Shown: positions 9,249-19,244, numbered from the stretch's first letter. The stretch is DNA of 64,000 nt from an uncultured Planktomarina sp. (GCA_905182455.1 CAJJBJ010000010.1:37487-101486); one strand, 5' to 3'. Notes: generated by a model not told the origin, from the sequence alone. A program made the numbers and translations.

Positions 9249-10673
9249 ATGACGCAGTACGATCTGATTATAATAGGCTCAGGTCCTGGTGGGCGCTCAG
9301 CAGCCATTCAGGCAGGCAAACTTAAGCGCCGTGTGTTGGTGATTGATCGCAAAGATCGTTTGGGCGGCGTATCGGTGCACACGGGCACAATTCCGTCAAA
9401 GACCCTGCGTGAGACGGTGTTGAACCTCTCTGGTTGGCGTGAGCGCAGCTTTTATGGCCGCTCTTACCGCGTCAAAGATGAGATTGGCGCGGAGGACCTC
9501 AAAGAACGTCTGCACAAGACGCTCGACTATGAAGTGGATGTGCTGGAGCATCAATTTAACCGCAACCACGTGGAAACACTCTACGGCATGGCCCGTTTCG
9601 TTAGCCCGACTGAGGTTGAAGTGGAATCTGACACTGGAGAGGTGACTTCGGTCACCGGTGCCAATTTTCTCATTGCCACGGGCACGCGCACTTACCGCCC
9701 GGATTCGGTGCCTTTCAACGGTACAACCATTCTCGATAGTGACGAATTTCTTGAGATGTCACATATTCCACGTTCCTTGATCGTCGTCGGTGCTGGTGTT
9801 ATCGGGGTGGAATATGCCACGATGTTTGCGGCACTGGATATTGACGTCACGCTGATCGAGCCACGTGATAGCTTTTTGGACTTTATCGACAAAACCCTAA
9901 TCCAAGAATTCACCCATGAAATTCGTGAAAACGGCGTGGATTTACGGCTTGGTTCACCCATTGCCCAGATTAAAGATTGCAGCACCCATGTGGAGGTCGC
10001 ACTTGAAAATGGCCGTCATGTGCGCGGTGAAATGCTATTGTTTGCCGCCGGTCGGATGGGTGCAACGGAGAAACTGGGTCTGGAGGCCACTGGCCTAAAA
10101 ACCGACCATCGCGGCCGTTTGAACGTGGATCGTAAAACCTACCAAACTGAGGTGAAGCATATTTATGCAGTGGGCGACGTGATCGGCCATCCCTCTTTGG
10201 CGTCAACCAGCCTGCAACAGGGCCGAGTTGCAGCCTGCCATGCGATGGATACGCCCAGCTTGCCAGAAAGCCCTTGGTTTCCATATGGCATCTATTCGGT
10301 GCCTGAAATTTCGACCTGTGGGATGAGCGAGGAAGACATCCACTCCCGTGGCATTGCCTATGAGGTGGGTGTCGCGCGGTTCCGTGAAACCTCGCGTGGC
10401 CATATCATGGGGCTCGAGCATGGCATGTTAAAAATGTTGTTCTCGCTCAAAACACGTCGCGTGCTTGGGGTTCAAATTGTAGGCGAAGGGGCAACTGAGC
10501 TCATCCATATCGCGCAGGCGGTGCTCAATCTTAAGGGCACAGTGGATTACTTTGTGCAAAACACTTTCAACTATCCAACTTTGGCGGAGGCCTATAAAAT
10601 CGCTGGTCTGGATGCCTTCAACCGCATGCCTATTCCTGATGAGCTCAAAGCCGTGCCCCCCAGTGCCTCATGA
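9249..10673 (+). CDS. sthA: Soluble (Si-specific) NAD(P)+ transhydrogenase
   Basis: SthA (474 residues) is an FAD flavoprotein that balances NADPH and NAD+ in the cytosol. It begins with the FAD-binding [19 protein letters not shown] and has a second Rossmann motif [12 protein letters not shown] near 180. In dihydrolipoamide-dehydrogenase relatives the redox disulfide would sit at the segment [17 protein letters not shown] (about 39-55); here both cysteines are absent, as expected for Sth[14 protein letters not shown] near 312 contacts FAD. The gene starts 3 bases after fghA, which may link NADH from formaldehyde oxidation with NADPH balance. Confidence 0.93.
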   Translation: MTQYDLIIIGSGPGGRSAAIQAGKLKRRVLVIDRKDRLGGVSVHTGTIPSKTLRETVLNLSGWRERSFYGRSYRVKDEIGAEDLKERLHKTLDYEVDVLEHQFNRNHVETLYGMARFVSPTEVEVESDTGEVTSVTGANFLIATGTRTYRPDSVPFNGTTILDSDEFLEMSHIPRSLIVVGAGVIGVEYATMFAALDIDVTLIEPRDSFLDFIDKTLIQEFTHEIRENGVDLRLGSPIAQIKDCSTHVEVALENGRHVRGEMLLFAAGRMGATEKLGLEATGLKTDHRGRLNVDRKTYQTEVKHIYAVGDVIGHPSLASTSLQQGRVAACHAMDTPSLPESPWFPYGIYSVPEISTCGMSEEDIHSRGIAYEVGVARFRETSRGHIMGLEHGMLKMLFSLKTRRVLGVQIVGEGATELIHIAQAVLNLKGTVDYFVQNTFNYPTLAEAYKIAGLDAFNRMPIPDELKAVPPSAS

Positions 10674-11104
10674 TTTATGTTGATGCAGATGCCTGCCCGG
10701 TCAAGGCTGAGGTGGAGCAAGTGGCTAACCGTCACAAGGTGCAGGTGAAACTGGTCTGCAACGGCGGCATCCGACCTTCTGCCAATCCATTGGTGGAGCT
10801 GGTGGTGGTGGAAGCTGGCCCCGATATTGCTGATATGTGGATCGCGGATCGCGCGGGGCCCGGCGATGTGGTCATCACCACAGATATTCCCTTGGCCGCT
10901 AAGGCGGTGGCGGCTGGTGCCAAGGTGCTCAAACCCAATGGCGAGCCTTTGACCGAGGCCAATATTGGCAATGCTTTGGCGACGCGGGACTTAATGTATG
11001 ATTTGCGCGCTGCCGACCCATTTCGCCAAGGTGGCGACAAGGGGTTCTCGAAAACAGATCGTTCTCGCTTTCTCAATGTCTTAGATCGCTTTTTGCGCAG
11101 CTGA
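10670..11104 (+). CDS. YaiI/YqxD-family protein (DUF188/UPF0178)
   Basis: A 144-residue conserved protein opening with [13 protein letters not shown], the family hallmark of a PIN-like fold with acidic residues that could bind metal. [20 protein letters not shown] near residue 53 and the R-rich tail ([16 protein letters not shown]) are also typical. A nuclease activity is suspected from the fold but not established for the family. It overlaps sthA by four bases (ATGA), so the two are probably co-translated. Confidence 0.9.
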   Translation: MIYVDADACPVKAEVEQVANRHKVQVKLVCNGGIRPSANPLVELVVVEAGPDIADMWIADRAGPGDVVITTDIPLAAKAVAAGAKVLKPNGEPLTEANIGNALATRDLMYDLRAADPFRQGGDKGFSKTDRSRFLNVLDRFLRS

Positions 11105-11180
11105 CGCAAGAGACAAATGCGCCATTACATGGGTCGTAATTGAACCAGAGTATAGCGCGCGACGGGCGTAGCGGTGAGGC

Positions 11181-12134
11181 ATGGATCAAACAAAAACTCC
11201 TACTGGCGCTCTTTGGGCTCTGCTCGCGTCGTTGATCTTTTCTGTTAACGATATGCTGATCAAATTTCTGTCCGATGGCTATGCGCTGCATCAAGTTGTC
11301 TTCACCCGTTCCCTGACTGGGGTCTTACTTTTGCTCATTGTGGTGATCCCTTTGACGGGCGGCTTTGGACAGCTGCGCACCAACCGGATTGGACTGCACC
11401 TGCTGCGGGCCCTATTTGTTGTGGCTGCCAACTTGTTTTTCTATATGGCCTTGGCGGATTTGCCTTTGGCGACTGTGGTGTCAATTTTCTTTATCGCACC
11501 GTTTTTAATCACAATTTTTTCAGTGGTTTTTCTTGGTGAAACTGTAGGGAAGTGGCGATGGATTGCGGTGGCTGTGGGCCTTGCGGGTGTGATGCTGATT
11601 GTACGTCCGGGGACGGAGGCCTTTACCTATACGGCGATTTTCCCCGCACTAGCCGCACTTTGCTACGCCTCTTTTCATGTGCTCACCCGAAAAATTGGTA
11701 CGACGGAAAACCTGATGACGCTCACCTTCTACGTACCGGTGGTGTTTTTGGTGGTGACCTCGGTGATTGGCTTTAGCCTTGGTCATGGTGGATTTTCCGG
11801 TGACGGTCATCGTTCTTTTGAGTTTTTGGTCCGCGCTTGGCATTGGCCCGCTTGGGAAGATTTGGGCATTATGGTGTTTATCGGCGTGGGTGTCACCGTA
11901 GGTGGAGCTGCGATTAGCCAAGCCTACCGGGTTGCCGAAGCGGCTTTGGTGGCACCGTTTGAATATACCGGTCTAATCTACGCCACACTGTTTGGCTATC
12001 TCATCTTCTCCGAATGGCCTGATGCCTTCGAATGGGCCGGGATGTGTTTGGTATTGGCGTCAGGTTTGGTCATGGTGTGGCGCGAAGCTGTGAATTCCAA
12101 ACCAAGGGTTGCACCGCCGAATTCTCCGCGCTAG
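11181..12134 (+). CDS. DMT-family transporter (EamA type)
   Basis: A 317-residue membrane protein with two tandem EamA repeats, about ten transmembrane helices. Characteristic stretches are LASLIFSVNDMLIKFLSDGY near residue 13, the GETVGKWRWIAVAVGLAGVM link near 118 and ALVAPFEYTGLIYATLFGYL near 258. Members export amino acids, nucleotides or other metabolites; nothing here fixes the substrate. It starts 76 bases after the YaiI gene, with its own probable promoter region. Confidence 0.88.
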   Translation: MDQTKTPTGALWALLASLIFSVNDMLIKFLSDGYALHQVVFTRSLTGVLLLLIVVIPLTGGFGQLRTNRIGLHLLRALFVVAANLFFYMALADLPLATVVSIFFIAPFLITIFSVVFLGETVGKWRWIAVAVGLAGVMLIVRPGTEAFTYTAIFPALAALCYASFHVLTRKIGTTENLMTLTFYVPVVFLVVTSVIGFSLGHGGFSGDGHRSFEFLVRAWHWPAWEDLGIMVFIGVGVTVGGAAISQAYRVAEAALVAPFEYTGLIYATLFGYLIFSEWPDAFEWAGMCLVLASGLVMVWREAVNSKPRVAPPNSPR

Positions 12135-12159
12135 CAATTGCACAACGAAAGGCCTTGAT

Positions 12160-12780
12160 ATGACCGTTTATGCAGTTGTTTTTGATATTGGAAATGTGTT
12201 GCTTGAGTGGCATCCGGAGCGTTATTTTGACAGCACCATTGGCCCCGAGCGCCGCCACGCCATGTTTGCGGCTGTAGATTTACATGCGATGAATGACCGG
12301 ATCGATCTGGGTGAAGGCTTTCGCGATGTGATCTATGCGGAAGCGGAGGCAAATCCAGAATGGCGTGCTGAAATTCGTGATTGGTATGACAATTGGATCC
12401 AACTGGCGGCCCCACCGATTGATCATTCGGTGCGCCTGCTGCGCGCTTTGAAATCCGCGGGCGTCCCGGTATTTTCACTGACCAACTTTGGGGTGGAGAG
12501 CTATGAATACGCGCAAAGCCATTACGATTTCTTGGGCGAATTCGACCGTGATTACGTCTCTGGACGGATGCAGGTGATCAAGCCTAATTCGAAAATCTAC
12601 GAAATGCTGGAACAAGATTCTGGAGTGGCTCCTGAGCGGTTGCTCTTTGCCGATGATCGCGCCGATAATATCGCAATGGCTGCCAGTCGGGGCTGGCAAA
12701 CCTACCTGTTTAAAACTCCCCAAGGCTGGGCTGACCGCCTAGTGGGGGCCGGGCTGTTGAGCTCAGAGCAAGCACAATGA
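12160..12780 (+). CDS. HAD-superfamily hydrolase, YihX-like
   Basis: A 206-residue cytosolic phosphatase-like protein. HAD motif I is FDIGNVLLEW (about residues 7-16), motif II is SLTNFG near 106, the motif III lysine is in KPNSKIYE near 145 and motif IV is FADDRADNI near 165. The D-x-G-N-V form of motif I is typical of the YihX / haloacid-dehalogenase-like group that dephosphorylates sugar phosphates. A strong GAAAGG site supports ATG at 12160. It overlaps the next gene by four bases. Confidence 0.87.
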   Translation: MTVYAVVFDIGNVLLEWHPERYFDSTIGPERRHAMFAAVDLHAMNDRIDLGEGFRDVIYAEAEANPEWRAEIRDWYDNWIQLAAPPIDHSVRLLRALKSAGVPVFSLTNFGVESYEYAQSHYDFLGEFDRDYVSGRMQVIKPNSKIYEMLEQDSGVAPERLLFADDRADNIAMAASRGWQTYLFKTPQGWADRLVGAGLLSSEQAQ

Positions 12781-13682
12781 CCCCGGCCATAATTCCCTTT
12801 GAGGAGGGCCAGAAACGGCTCGATTGGCGGGCTTTAGTCGCGGCGCTCACGCAAAAACATCAAGGTCCAAAAGCTGAGATCGAGGATCTGTTTTTATACC
12901 GTGGGACCGATACTCTGCTCAGCCGCTCGGCTTGGATTGACGGCATGGGCTTGCTGACCAAAACCGCCACAGTTTTTCCCGGAAATCCGAAGTCTGGCCA
13001 ACCGATGATTGGTGGTGGCGTGATGCTGTTTGACGACCAATCGGGGCAATTAGCGGCGGTGATTGATTTTCATCTGATCACCAAATGGAAAACTGCGGGC
13101 GATAGCCTGATGGCCGCCTTAATTTTGGCTAAGTCGGATGCGCGCGAAATTTTAATTGTGGGGGCAGGCACGGTGGGCCGCTCCTTGGTTGAGGCCTTTC
13201 GTGCTGGATTTCCAGAGGCTAATTTCACCATTTGGAACCGAAGCCCAGCAGGTGCTCAAAAATTTTCTGAGGTTACAGGTGCTGCTGTGGCATATGATTT
13301 GGAAATGGCGGTGCGTGCCGCCGATATCATTTTGACCTGCACCATGAGCACAGATCCCATTATCAAGGGTGCTTGGCTGCGCCCGGGGCAGCACCTCAAC
13401 ATGATTGGGGCTTACCGACCTGATATGCGCGAGGCGGATGATGAGGCTTTGCAGAAATCACGACTGTTCGTGGACAGTTTTGACACCACACTTGGTCATA
13501 TTGGTGAGTTGAAAATCCCACTTGAGACGGGCGCAATTGTCCGCGACCATGTGCTCGCAGATTACTACGATCTTGCCGCGTTTCAGGCTGGGTCGGAGGA
13601 CATCACTGTTTTCAAAAACGGCGGCGGCGCGCATCTAGACTTGATGACCGCGCGGTATGTTTTGGATCAGTGGCAGGGCTAA
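12777..13682 (+). CDS. Ornithine cyclodeaminase / mu-crystallin family protein
   Basis: A 301-residue NAD(P)-binding protein. The dinucleotide-binding motif ILIVGAGTVGRSLVEA lies near residue 123, and KTATVFPGNP near 62 and DFHLITKWKTAGDSLMA near 98 are typical substrate-site segments. Family members act as ornithine cyclodeaminase, pyrroline-2-carboxylate reductase or related imino-acid enzymes; sequence alone does not choose. ATGA overlap with the HAD gene implies joint expression. The gene runs convergently to within 8 bases of cobN. Confidence 0.85.
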   Translation: MTPAIIPFEEGQKRLDWRALVAALTQKHQGPKAEIEDLFLYRGTDTLLSRSAWIDGMGLLTKTATVFPGNPKSGQPMIGGGVMLFDDQSGQLAAVIDFHLITKWKTAGDSLMAALILAKSDAREILIVGAGTVGRSLVEAFRAGFPEANFTIWNRSPAGAQKFSEVTGAAVAYDLEMAVRAADIILTCTMSTDPIIKGAWLRPGQHLNMIGAYRPDMREADDEALQKSRLFVDSFDTTLGHIGELKIPLETGAIVRDHVLADYYDLAAFQAGSEDITVFKNGGGAHLDLMTARYVLDQWQG

Positions 13683-13690
13683 GCCGCGCC

Positions 13691-16600
13691 TTAAAGCAAT
13701 CCGGCAATCCGAGCGCGGGCTGAATTGGAGCGTGGCTGCCAAAGGCCCCGATCAATTGCTTCTTGGAGACGTTCGGCAATTTCGCGTAGCGCGGGTATAT
13801 TGGCATCCCCTATGAATTCACGGGTCTCGTCATCTTCCAAAAAGGCCGCCTCTACAGCGTCAAAATGATGAGATTTTACTGCCCCGGTGGTGGCGGCAAA
13901 AGCAAACATGTAATCCACGGTGGCTGCAATCTCGAAGGCGCCTTTGTAGCCATGGCGTTTGACACCATCGATCCATTTTGGATTGAGCACCCGCGATCGG
14001 ATCACCCGGGCCATTTCATCGTCAAGCGTGCGGATCACCGGGCGTTCGGGCCGAGAATGGTCATTGTGGTAGATAGGGCGTGATTGGCCTTGCAAGCTGG
14101 CCACCGCAGCGGCAGCTCCGCCTTCAAACTGGTAATAATCATCACTGTCGAGCAGATCATGCTCGCGGTTGTCTTGGTTTTGTACAATGGCATCCACCTG
14201 CGTCAGGCGTGTTTCGAAGCCTGCGCGGTCTTTGTTGCCAGCCCGACCTTCACCATAGGCGTAGCTGCCCCATTCCAGATAAGCCGCGCCAAAGTCTGCT
14301 TGCGTGTCCCAGATGCGCTCATCAATCAGGGCTTGCAGACCCGCGCCATAGGCACCGGGTTTGGAGCCATAAACCCGTGCGCCTGCGCCATTGGCTTTGG
14401 CTGGGTTTACGTCATGCGGTTCGTCCAAGGCCAAAACTGCGCGTGCGGCGCTGTCGACTAAATCAATAAGTCCGGGAAAGGCATCCCGAAAAAAGCCGGA
14501 GATGCGCAGGGTGACATCGACCCTTGGCCGTCCTAAGGCGCTGGATGGTATCACCTCGAAGCCGGTGACCCTACGATTGGCACTGTCCCATTTGGGTTTC
14601 ACTCCCATCAAAGCCAAGCATTGCGCAATGTCGTCACCACCAGTGCGCATATTTGCAGTGCCCCATGCGGTGAGCAAAAGTGCGCGTGGCCAATCGCCAT
14701 GATCTTGCAAGTGCTTGTCAATCAGAAGGTTGGCGGATTTCCAGCCTAAGGCCCAAGCGATTGGGGTGGGCACGGCGCGGCTGTCGACGGAATAAAAATT
14801 ACGTCCCGTTGGCAAAACATCAAGCCGCCCGCGGGTGGGCGCGCCTGAGGGCGCGGGGCTCACAAATTGTCCTGCAAGTGCAGTCAAAAGCCCTTCGCCT
14901 TCCATGGGTCCGCACTGTGCCAAGGTTGGGGCAATGCCATCACGAATATGGGCCATCACTGCGCCAGATTTGTCACCCGGGGCTTGGGCCGTGGCCTCCA
15001 TCAAATGTTGGGCCAAAAGCTCCAATCTCTCGACCGTATCCCCATTGCTGCGCCAGATATCTTCGCTGAGACAGGCCAAGCTGTGGGGTTTTGGTGCATC
15101 CCATTGGCCAGAAAGATCACAATCCAACGGATCAAAGGCCAACTGCAAATCATCGGCCATGGCCCGCAGCAATGAGGCGTCGCCGCCTTTGCCATTGCCA
15201 CGCGGGATGCGTGCCAGTGCAATGGTCAAATCACGCAATTGTTGGCCTTCAGGGGTTTGCCCGAAGATATGCAACCCATCGCGAATTTGCGCCTCTTTGA
15301 GATCGCACAGATAGGCGTCAAGTTTGGCCAGATCTCCGGTTTCTTCGCCCTGAAACCCGATGTCTTTGTCCAAGCCGCTTGTGGCGGTTAGCGTCAGGAT
15401 TTCGCGTCTGAGATAGTCTATCCGCCGTGGATCCATGCCTGCCGCTTCATAATATTCATCGACCAAAGCTTCGAGGTCTCGCAGGGGGCCATAAGTCTCT
15501 GCCCGGGTCAGAGGCGGAGTTAGGTGATCAATGATCACGGCCTGGGAGCGTCGCTTGGCTTGGGTGCCTTCGCCGGGGTCATTGACGATAAAGGGGTAGA
15601 TATGCGGCATTGGTCCCAAAATAGCTTCGGGCAAGCATTCCTCGCTCAGCGCCAAAGCTTTACCGGGAAGCCATTCCAAATTGCCATGTTTGCCCAGATG
15701 CACAATCGCATGCGCACCTTGGCTGTGGCGCAGCCAAAAATAGAAGGCCAAATAGTTATGCGGAGGCACAAGGTCTGGCGAATGATAGGTCTCAGTGGGA
15801 TCAATGTTATACCCCCGCGCCGGTTGCAGGCCCAAAGTGACATTGCCGAACCGCAGGATGGACAGTTTAAAGCCTCCCTCAGTAGTCGGGGTTGTGGGCT
15901 CAAAGAAGGGATCTGTACTTGGATCCCCCCAACGATCTTCAATCCGTGCGCGCAGGGCATAAGGCAGCTTTTGATACTGCGCCAAATAGTCGACCAGCGG
16001 TAGGGTTTCTCCACCGCTGCGCTCGGCGCGATCTGTAAGCCAATTGGTAGGCCCGGCCATGATCTGCGCCATCAACGCCGCGCTGTCTGCAGGCAGCGCC
16101 TGCACATCATAACCAGCCTCTCGCAGAAGTGTCATCGCATGCACGGCTGAGGCGGGGGTGTCCAAACCAACCCCATTGGCCAGCCGTCCGTCTTTATTAG
16201 GATAGTTTGCCAGTACCAAAGCCACTTGCCGTTGGGCCGCGGGAGTGCGACGCAGTTTGGCCCAATTGGAGGCGAGGGCAGCCACAAAAGAGATGCGATC
16301 GCCACGGGCTTTGTAAGTGGCAATCGGGCATTCGGTGGCCTCATCAAAGAATGCTTCACCTTTGAAACTGACAGCGCGAGACAAAATTCGACCATCGACC
16401 TCAGGCAGAGCTACATTCATCGCGATATCGCGTGCGGACAGGCCGTTGAGACCGTCCTCCCAATCCTGTTCGGTGCTGGCGGAGAGCACTACTTGAAAGA
16501 TCGGGGCTTTGCAGGCGGAGGACAGGGTGAGCGGATTGTCGGGGCTGCCGTCCCCATGGGGATTGCCCACAGCGAAAGAGGTGCAGTTGAGAATCACATC

Positions 16601-17374
16601 TGGTGGCGCGGATTGAAATAGCTGGTCCAGCGTGGCCACAGAGATTGGATCTTTGAGGGAGGCCACGAATACTGGCAACGGATTGAGGCCCGCACGCAGC
16701 AAAGCTTTCACCATGCGGTTGATGGGATTGAGACCTGCGCCTTGCACCAAAGCGCGATAGAAAATCACCGGCACAACCGGCGCGTTTTCAGTCCATTCCG
16801 TTTGTGCGGCGATGATGTCTGAGGTGCCGGCGCCGGGCCAATAGACTCCGGCGCGCAAAAGCGGCTTGGCAGACTGTGGCCGTTCGCTCGAAGAGATCAT
16901 CGCGCTGCAATACTTTAGGAAGTTGACTGAGTTTTTGGGTCCGCCTTCAACCAAATAGGCCCAAAGCGCATCGTAATCTGTGTCGTCGACCGTTGAAAAT
17001 AAGCGCAGTTCCGGATCTGGTTTGTCGTCTCCGGGGAGGGCTGCAAAGGCCGCGCCCGCATCCGCCAATCGGGCTGCATATTGCTCAAAGCCATATTTCC
17101 AATATGCACCACCTCCCAAGACACGCGCTACAACCAGCTTGGCTTTGGACGCGCAGGCTTCGATATGCAGATCAACCGACATGGGATGTTGTAGATGCAT
17201 CATGCTGGCTAAGCGTAGGCCTGGCGGGTCAGACATCTCGGAGCGCGCGGTTGAAAGCGCCGCAAGTTCGGTATCAGCGGCGGAGATAAAGATCACATCG
17301 GCGGGGGTTTGACCTAGATCAACGGGCTCTTTTCCATCATCGACAGATCCGGGTGTGGCGGCAAGTAGATGCAT
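13691..17374 (-). CDS. cobN: Cobaltochelatase subunit CobN
   Basis: CobN (1227 residues) is the large, substrate-binding subunit of the aerobic ATP-dependent cobaltochelatase CobNST, which inserts cobalt into hydrogenobyrinate a,c-diamide. It is homologous to magnesium-chelatase BchH. Recognisable blocks are LAFYFWLRHSQGAHAIVHLG and GKHGNLEWLPGKALALSEE in the middle, GRNFYSVDSRAVPTPIAWAL, and YGEGRAGNKDRAGFETRL toward the C-terminus. Length is normal. CobS and CobT are not in the window. It lies downstream of cobW and the GNAT gene, with a small opposite-strand gene in between. Confidence 0.96.
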   Translation of the reverse strand: MHLLAATPGSVDDGKEPVDLGQTPADVIFISAADTELAALSTARSEMSDPPGLRLASMMHLQHPMSVDLHIEACASKAKLVVARVLGGGAYWKYGFEQYAARLADAGAAFAALPGDDKPDPELRLFSTVDDTDYDALWAYLVEGGPKNSVNFLKYCSAMISSSERPQSAKPLLRAGVYWPGAGTSDIIAAQTEWTENAPVVPVIFYRALVQGAGLNPINRMVKALLRAGLNPLPVFVASLKDPISVATLDQLFQSAPPDVILNCTSFAVGNPHGDGSPDNPLTLSSACKAPIFQVVLSASTEQDWEDGLNGLSARDIAMNVALPEVDGRILSRAVSFKGEAFFDEATECPIATYKARGDRISFVAALASNWAKLRRTPAAQRQVALVLANYPNKDGRLANGVGLDTPASAVHAMTLLREAGYDVQALPADSAALMAQIMAGPTNWLTDRAERSGGETLPLVDYLAQYQKLPYALRARIEDRWGDPSTDPFFEPTTPTTEGGFKLSILRFGNVTLGLQPARGYNIDPTETYHSPDLVPPHNYLAFYFWLRHSQGAHAIVHLGKHGNLEWLPGKALALSEECLPEAILGPMPHIYPFIVNDPGEGTQAKRRSQAVIIDHLTPPLTRAETYGPLRDLEALVDEYYEAAGMDPRRIDYLRREILTLTATSGLDKDIGFQGEETGDLAKLDAYLCDLKEAQIRDGLHIFGQTPEGQQLRDLTIALARIPRGNGKGGDASLLRAMADDLQLAFDPLDCDLSGQWDAPKPHSLACLSEDIWRSNGDTVERLELLAQHLMEATAQAPGDKSGAVMAHIRDGIAPTLAQCGPMEGEGLLTALAGQFVSPAPSGAPTRGRLDVLPTGRNFYSVDSRAVPTPIAWALGWKSANLLIDKHLQDHGDWPRALLLTAWGTANMRTGGDDIAQCLALMGVKPKWDSANRRVTGFEVIPSSALGRPRVDVTLRISGFFRDAFPGLIDLVDSAARAVLALDEPHDVNPAKANGAGARVYGSKPGAYGAGLQALIDERIWDTQADFGAAYLEWGSYAYGEGRAGNKDRAGFETRLTQVDAIVQNQDNREHDLLDSDDYYQFEGGAAAAVASLQGQSRPIYHNDHSRPERPVIRTLDDEMARVIRSRVLNPKWIDGVKRHGYKGAFEIAATVDYMFAFAATTGAVKSHHFDAVEAAFLEDDETREFIGDANIPALREIAERLQEAIDRGLWQPRSNSARARIAGLL

Positions 17375-17454
17375 CAGGCGGTTCCGTCTTGCTCAATGGA
17401 AGGGAATAGGGCATCAGCGGCGGCTAAGCGATCAGCCGCTGTAAAGGATAGATT

Positions 17455-17622
17455 ATGGACTACAAAGACGCAGGCCACATTAAACAACGTGCCAACACCC
17501 CACGTCACAGCGAACATAACGCCAAGGGCACCAGTAAAAATCCCTTCGGCAAAGGCAACACCAAAGCGGAGCTGTTGGCCCGAATGAAAGCTGCCGCCGA
17601 AGCACGTAAAGCTGCCAAATAG
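17455..17622 (+). CDS. Small basic protein, 55 residues, unknown function
   Basis: A short reading frame on the plus strand sits in the gap between cobN and the GNAT gene. It begins MDYKDAGHIKQRANTPRHSE, continues HNAKGTSKNPFGKGNTKAEL and ends LLARMKAAAEARKAAK. ATG at 17455 has AAAGGA six bases upstream, and the stop lies 2 bases before the end of the convergent GNAT gene. The protein is basic and rich in Lys, Ala, Asn and Gly, predicted to be disordered with a C-terminal helix. Similar short proteins occur in Rhodobacterales to my memory, but no function is known. A minus-strand frame over the same bases is less plausible. Confidence 0.7.
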   Translation: MDYKDAGHIKQRANTPRHSEHNAKGTSKNPFGKGNTKAELLARMKAAAEARKAAK

Positions 17623-17624
17623 CC

Positions 17625-18074
17625 TCATAGCTGCTTTTTCATGAAGATGCTGCTGGCATTGGTGGTGTAGTCGCCAAACGGACCGCTAAGCACGAAGCCA
17701 TGCCGCTCATAAAGCTTATGGGCGGCGCGCAATGTATTTCCGGTCTCTAATTTCATCTCGTCAAGGCCAGTTTCGTGGGCCAGATCCTCAAGGGTCCTGA
17801 GGATGGCATCGGCCACCCCTTGGCCTCGGGCATCTGGATCGACGAACATTGATTTAATTTCTCCATATCCGTCTTTGACAGCCAGCGCACCGGTGCCGCG
17901 CAGGATCGTTCCATGGCGTGCTGCGAAAAAATGCACATCTGCGCCGCATAGCTCGTCAATCGACAGATAGGCGTTGTCTTCGGGTGGGAACAAAGATTGC
18001 ATCAACGCATGACTGGCCTGCAACAAAGCTGTGGCTTGCGGATCGTGGGGGTTGGTGCGCTCAACGATAATCAT
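17625..18074 (-). CDS. GNAT-family N-acetyltransferase
   Basis: A 149-residue acetyltransferase of the GCN5 fold. The acetyl-CoA pyrophosphate loop is DPDARGQGVADAIL (about residues 78-91), followed by ETGNTLRAAHKLYERHGF near 113, where the Tyr is a likely general acid. ATG at 18074 follows the cobW stop by 4 bases, so the frame's longer N-terminal extension inside cobW is not used. The substrate is unknown; being carried on the cobW transcript is the only hint of a link to cobalt or cobalamin metabolism. Confidence 0.87.
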   Translation of the reverse strand: MIIVERTNPHDPQATALLQASHALMQSLFPPEDNAYLSIDELCGADVHFFAARHGTILRGTGALAVKDGYGEIKSMFVDPDARGQGVADAILRTLEDLAHETGLDEMKLETGNTLRAAHKLYERHGFVLSGPFGDYTTNASSIFMKKQL

Positions 18075-18078
18075 GGTG

Positions 18079-19176
18079 TCACCCGGCTGGGCAGCAGGCA
18101 TGCAGGGCCGCCTCAATGACTGGGCGGTCTAGCCCGGCTTGGCCAATGACCACCAAACGCGTGACCCGAGGAGCCGCGCCAAAAGGTTGATCAAAATAGG
18201 TATCGACCCGCGGCCCTACGGCTTGCAGCGTGAGGCGCATGGGTTTGCCTTGCACGGCGGCAAAACCCTTTAGGCGCAAAATATCATGGGCGCGGATAAT
18301 GTCGGAGGTTTGATCTGCGAACGCCTTGGCATCGGCAATCTCACCAAGGGTCACCACAAAGCTTTCAAAGGCGTCATGGTCGTGCTCATGGTGATGACGG
18401 TCATGATCATCCCCTTCTTCGTCGTGGTGATCGTCACCATCGTGCTCGTGATGGTGATGGACCTCATGACGGGACGCCAAATCAGCCTCCGCACCAATGC
18501 CTTGGCCAAGTAAGACATCCACTGGCAGCTTGCCCATCGATGTTGTGACCACCTGCACACCGTCGCGCGCAGAGCTGCGCAGGTTTGCCACCAAAGCATC
18601 GGCCTCAGCAGCATCAAGCAAATCGGTTTTATTGACCACAATCATATCTGCACAGGCTACTTGATCCTCAAACAGCTCTGACAATGGGGTTTCATGGTCT
18701 AGGTTTTCGTCCAACTTGCGCTGTGCATCCACCGCTTCTACGGAATGGGCAAAACGGCCCTCGGTCACAGCTTTACCATCCACCACGGTGACCACACCAT
18801 CCACAGTCACCTGTGTTGAAATGCCCGGCCAATTGAAGGCCCGCACCAAAGGCTGTGGCAAGGCCAAGCCGCTGGTTTCGATCACGATATGGTCTGGTTT
18901 ATCTTCTCGGGCCAGAAGCTTCTCCATTGTGGGAATGAAGTCATCGGCCACGGTGCAGCAGATGCACCCATTCGACAGCTCCATCACATCCTCTTCGCGA
19001 CAGGTTTCGTCGCCACAGCCCTTCAAGATATCACCATCAACACCTAAATCGCCAAATTCATTGATGATCAAAGCAATCCGCCGGCCCTTCGCATTTTGCA
19101 ACATATGGCGGATTAATGTGGTTTTACCCGCGCCAAGAAAGCCGGTAATGATTGTGGCAGGGATTTTCGTTACCAT
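18079..19176 (-). CDS. cobW: CobW-type metal-chaperone GTPase
   Basis: CobW (365 residues) is a G3E-family GTPase thought to deliver cobalt for corrin synthesis. Walker A is GFLGAGKTTL (about residues 12-21), the metal-binding CxCC motif is NGCICCTV (about 69-76), the guanine motif is NKTD near 182, and the CobW C-terminal domain follows. A long His/Asp/Glu-rich linker at about residues 240-272 (HHHHEHDGDDHH, then DRHHHEHDHD) is a likely metal-ion store. It heads the cobW-GNAT unit upstream of cobN. ATG at 19176 has AAGGAA upstream. Confidence 0.94.
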   Translation of the reverse strand: MVTKIPATIITGFLGAGKTTLIRHMLQNAKGRRIALIINEFGDLGVDGDILKGCGDETCREEDVMELSNGCICCTVADDFIPTMEKLLAREDKPDHIVIETSGLALPQPLVRAFNWPGISTQVTVDGVVTVVDGKAVTEGRFAHSVEAVDAQRKLDENLDHETPLSELFEDQVACADMIVVNKTDLLDAAEADALVANLRSSARDGVQVVTTSMGKLPVDVLLGQGIGAEADLASRHEVHHHHEHDGDDHHDEEGDDHDRHHHEHDHDAFESFVVTLGEIADAKAFADQTSDIIRAHDILRLKGFAAVQGKPMRLTLQAVGPRVDTYFDQPFGAAPRVTRLVVIGQAGLDRPVIEAALHACCPAG

Positions 19177-19244
19177 GTCAGTGTTCCTTGTGATCAGGCT
19201 GGGAGTGTTTTAGGGCGAAAGTGACGTAAGCAAAAGGGGCTTTT

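Noticed and set aside
17374..17628. Minus-strand 84-codon frame between the GNAT gene and cobN
   Set aside because: It overlaps the 55-residue plus-strand frame, which has a better ribosome site and more natural composition; the minus frame has no recognised motif. Not fully excluded.
18351..18641. His/Thr-rich minus frame and GATGGTGATG-type repeats inside cobW
   Set aside because: The repeat-like DNA is just the codons of the His/Asp-rich CobW linker, and the other frames over it are shadows.
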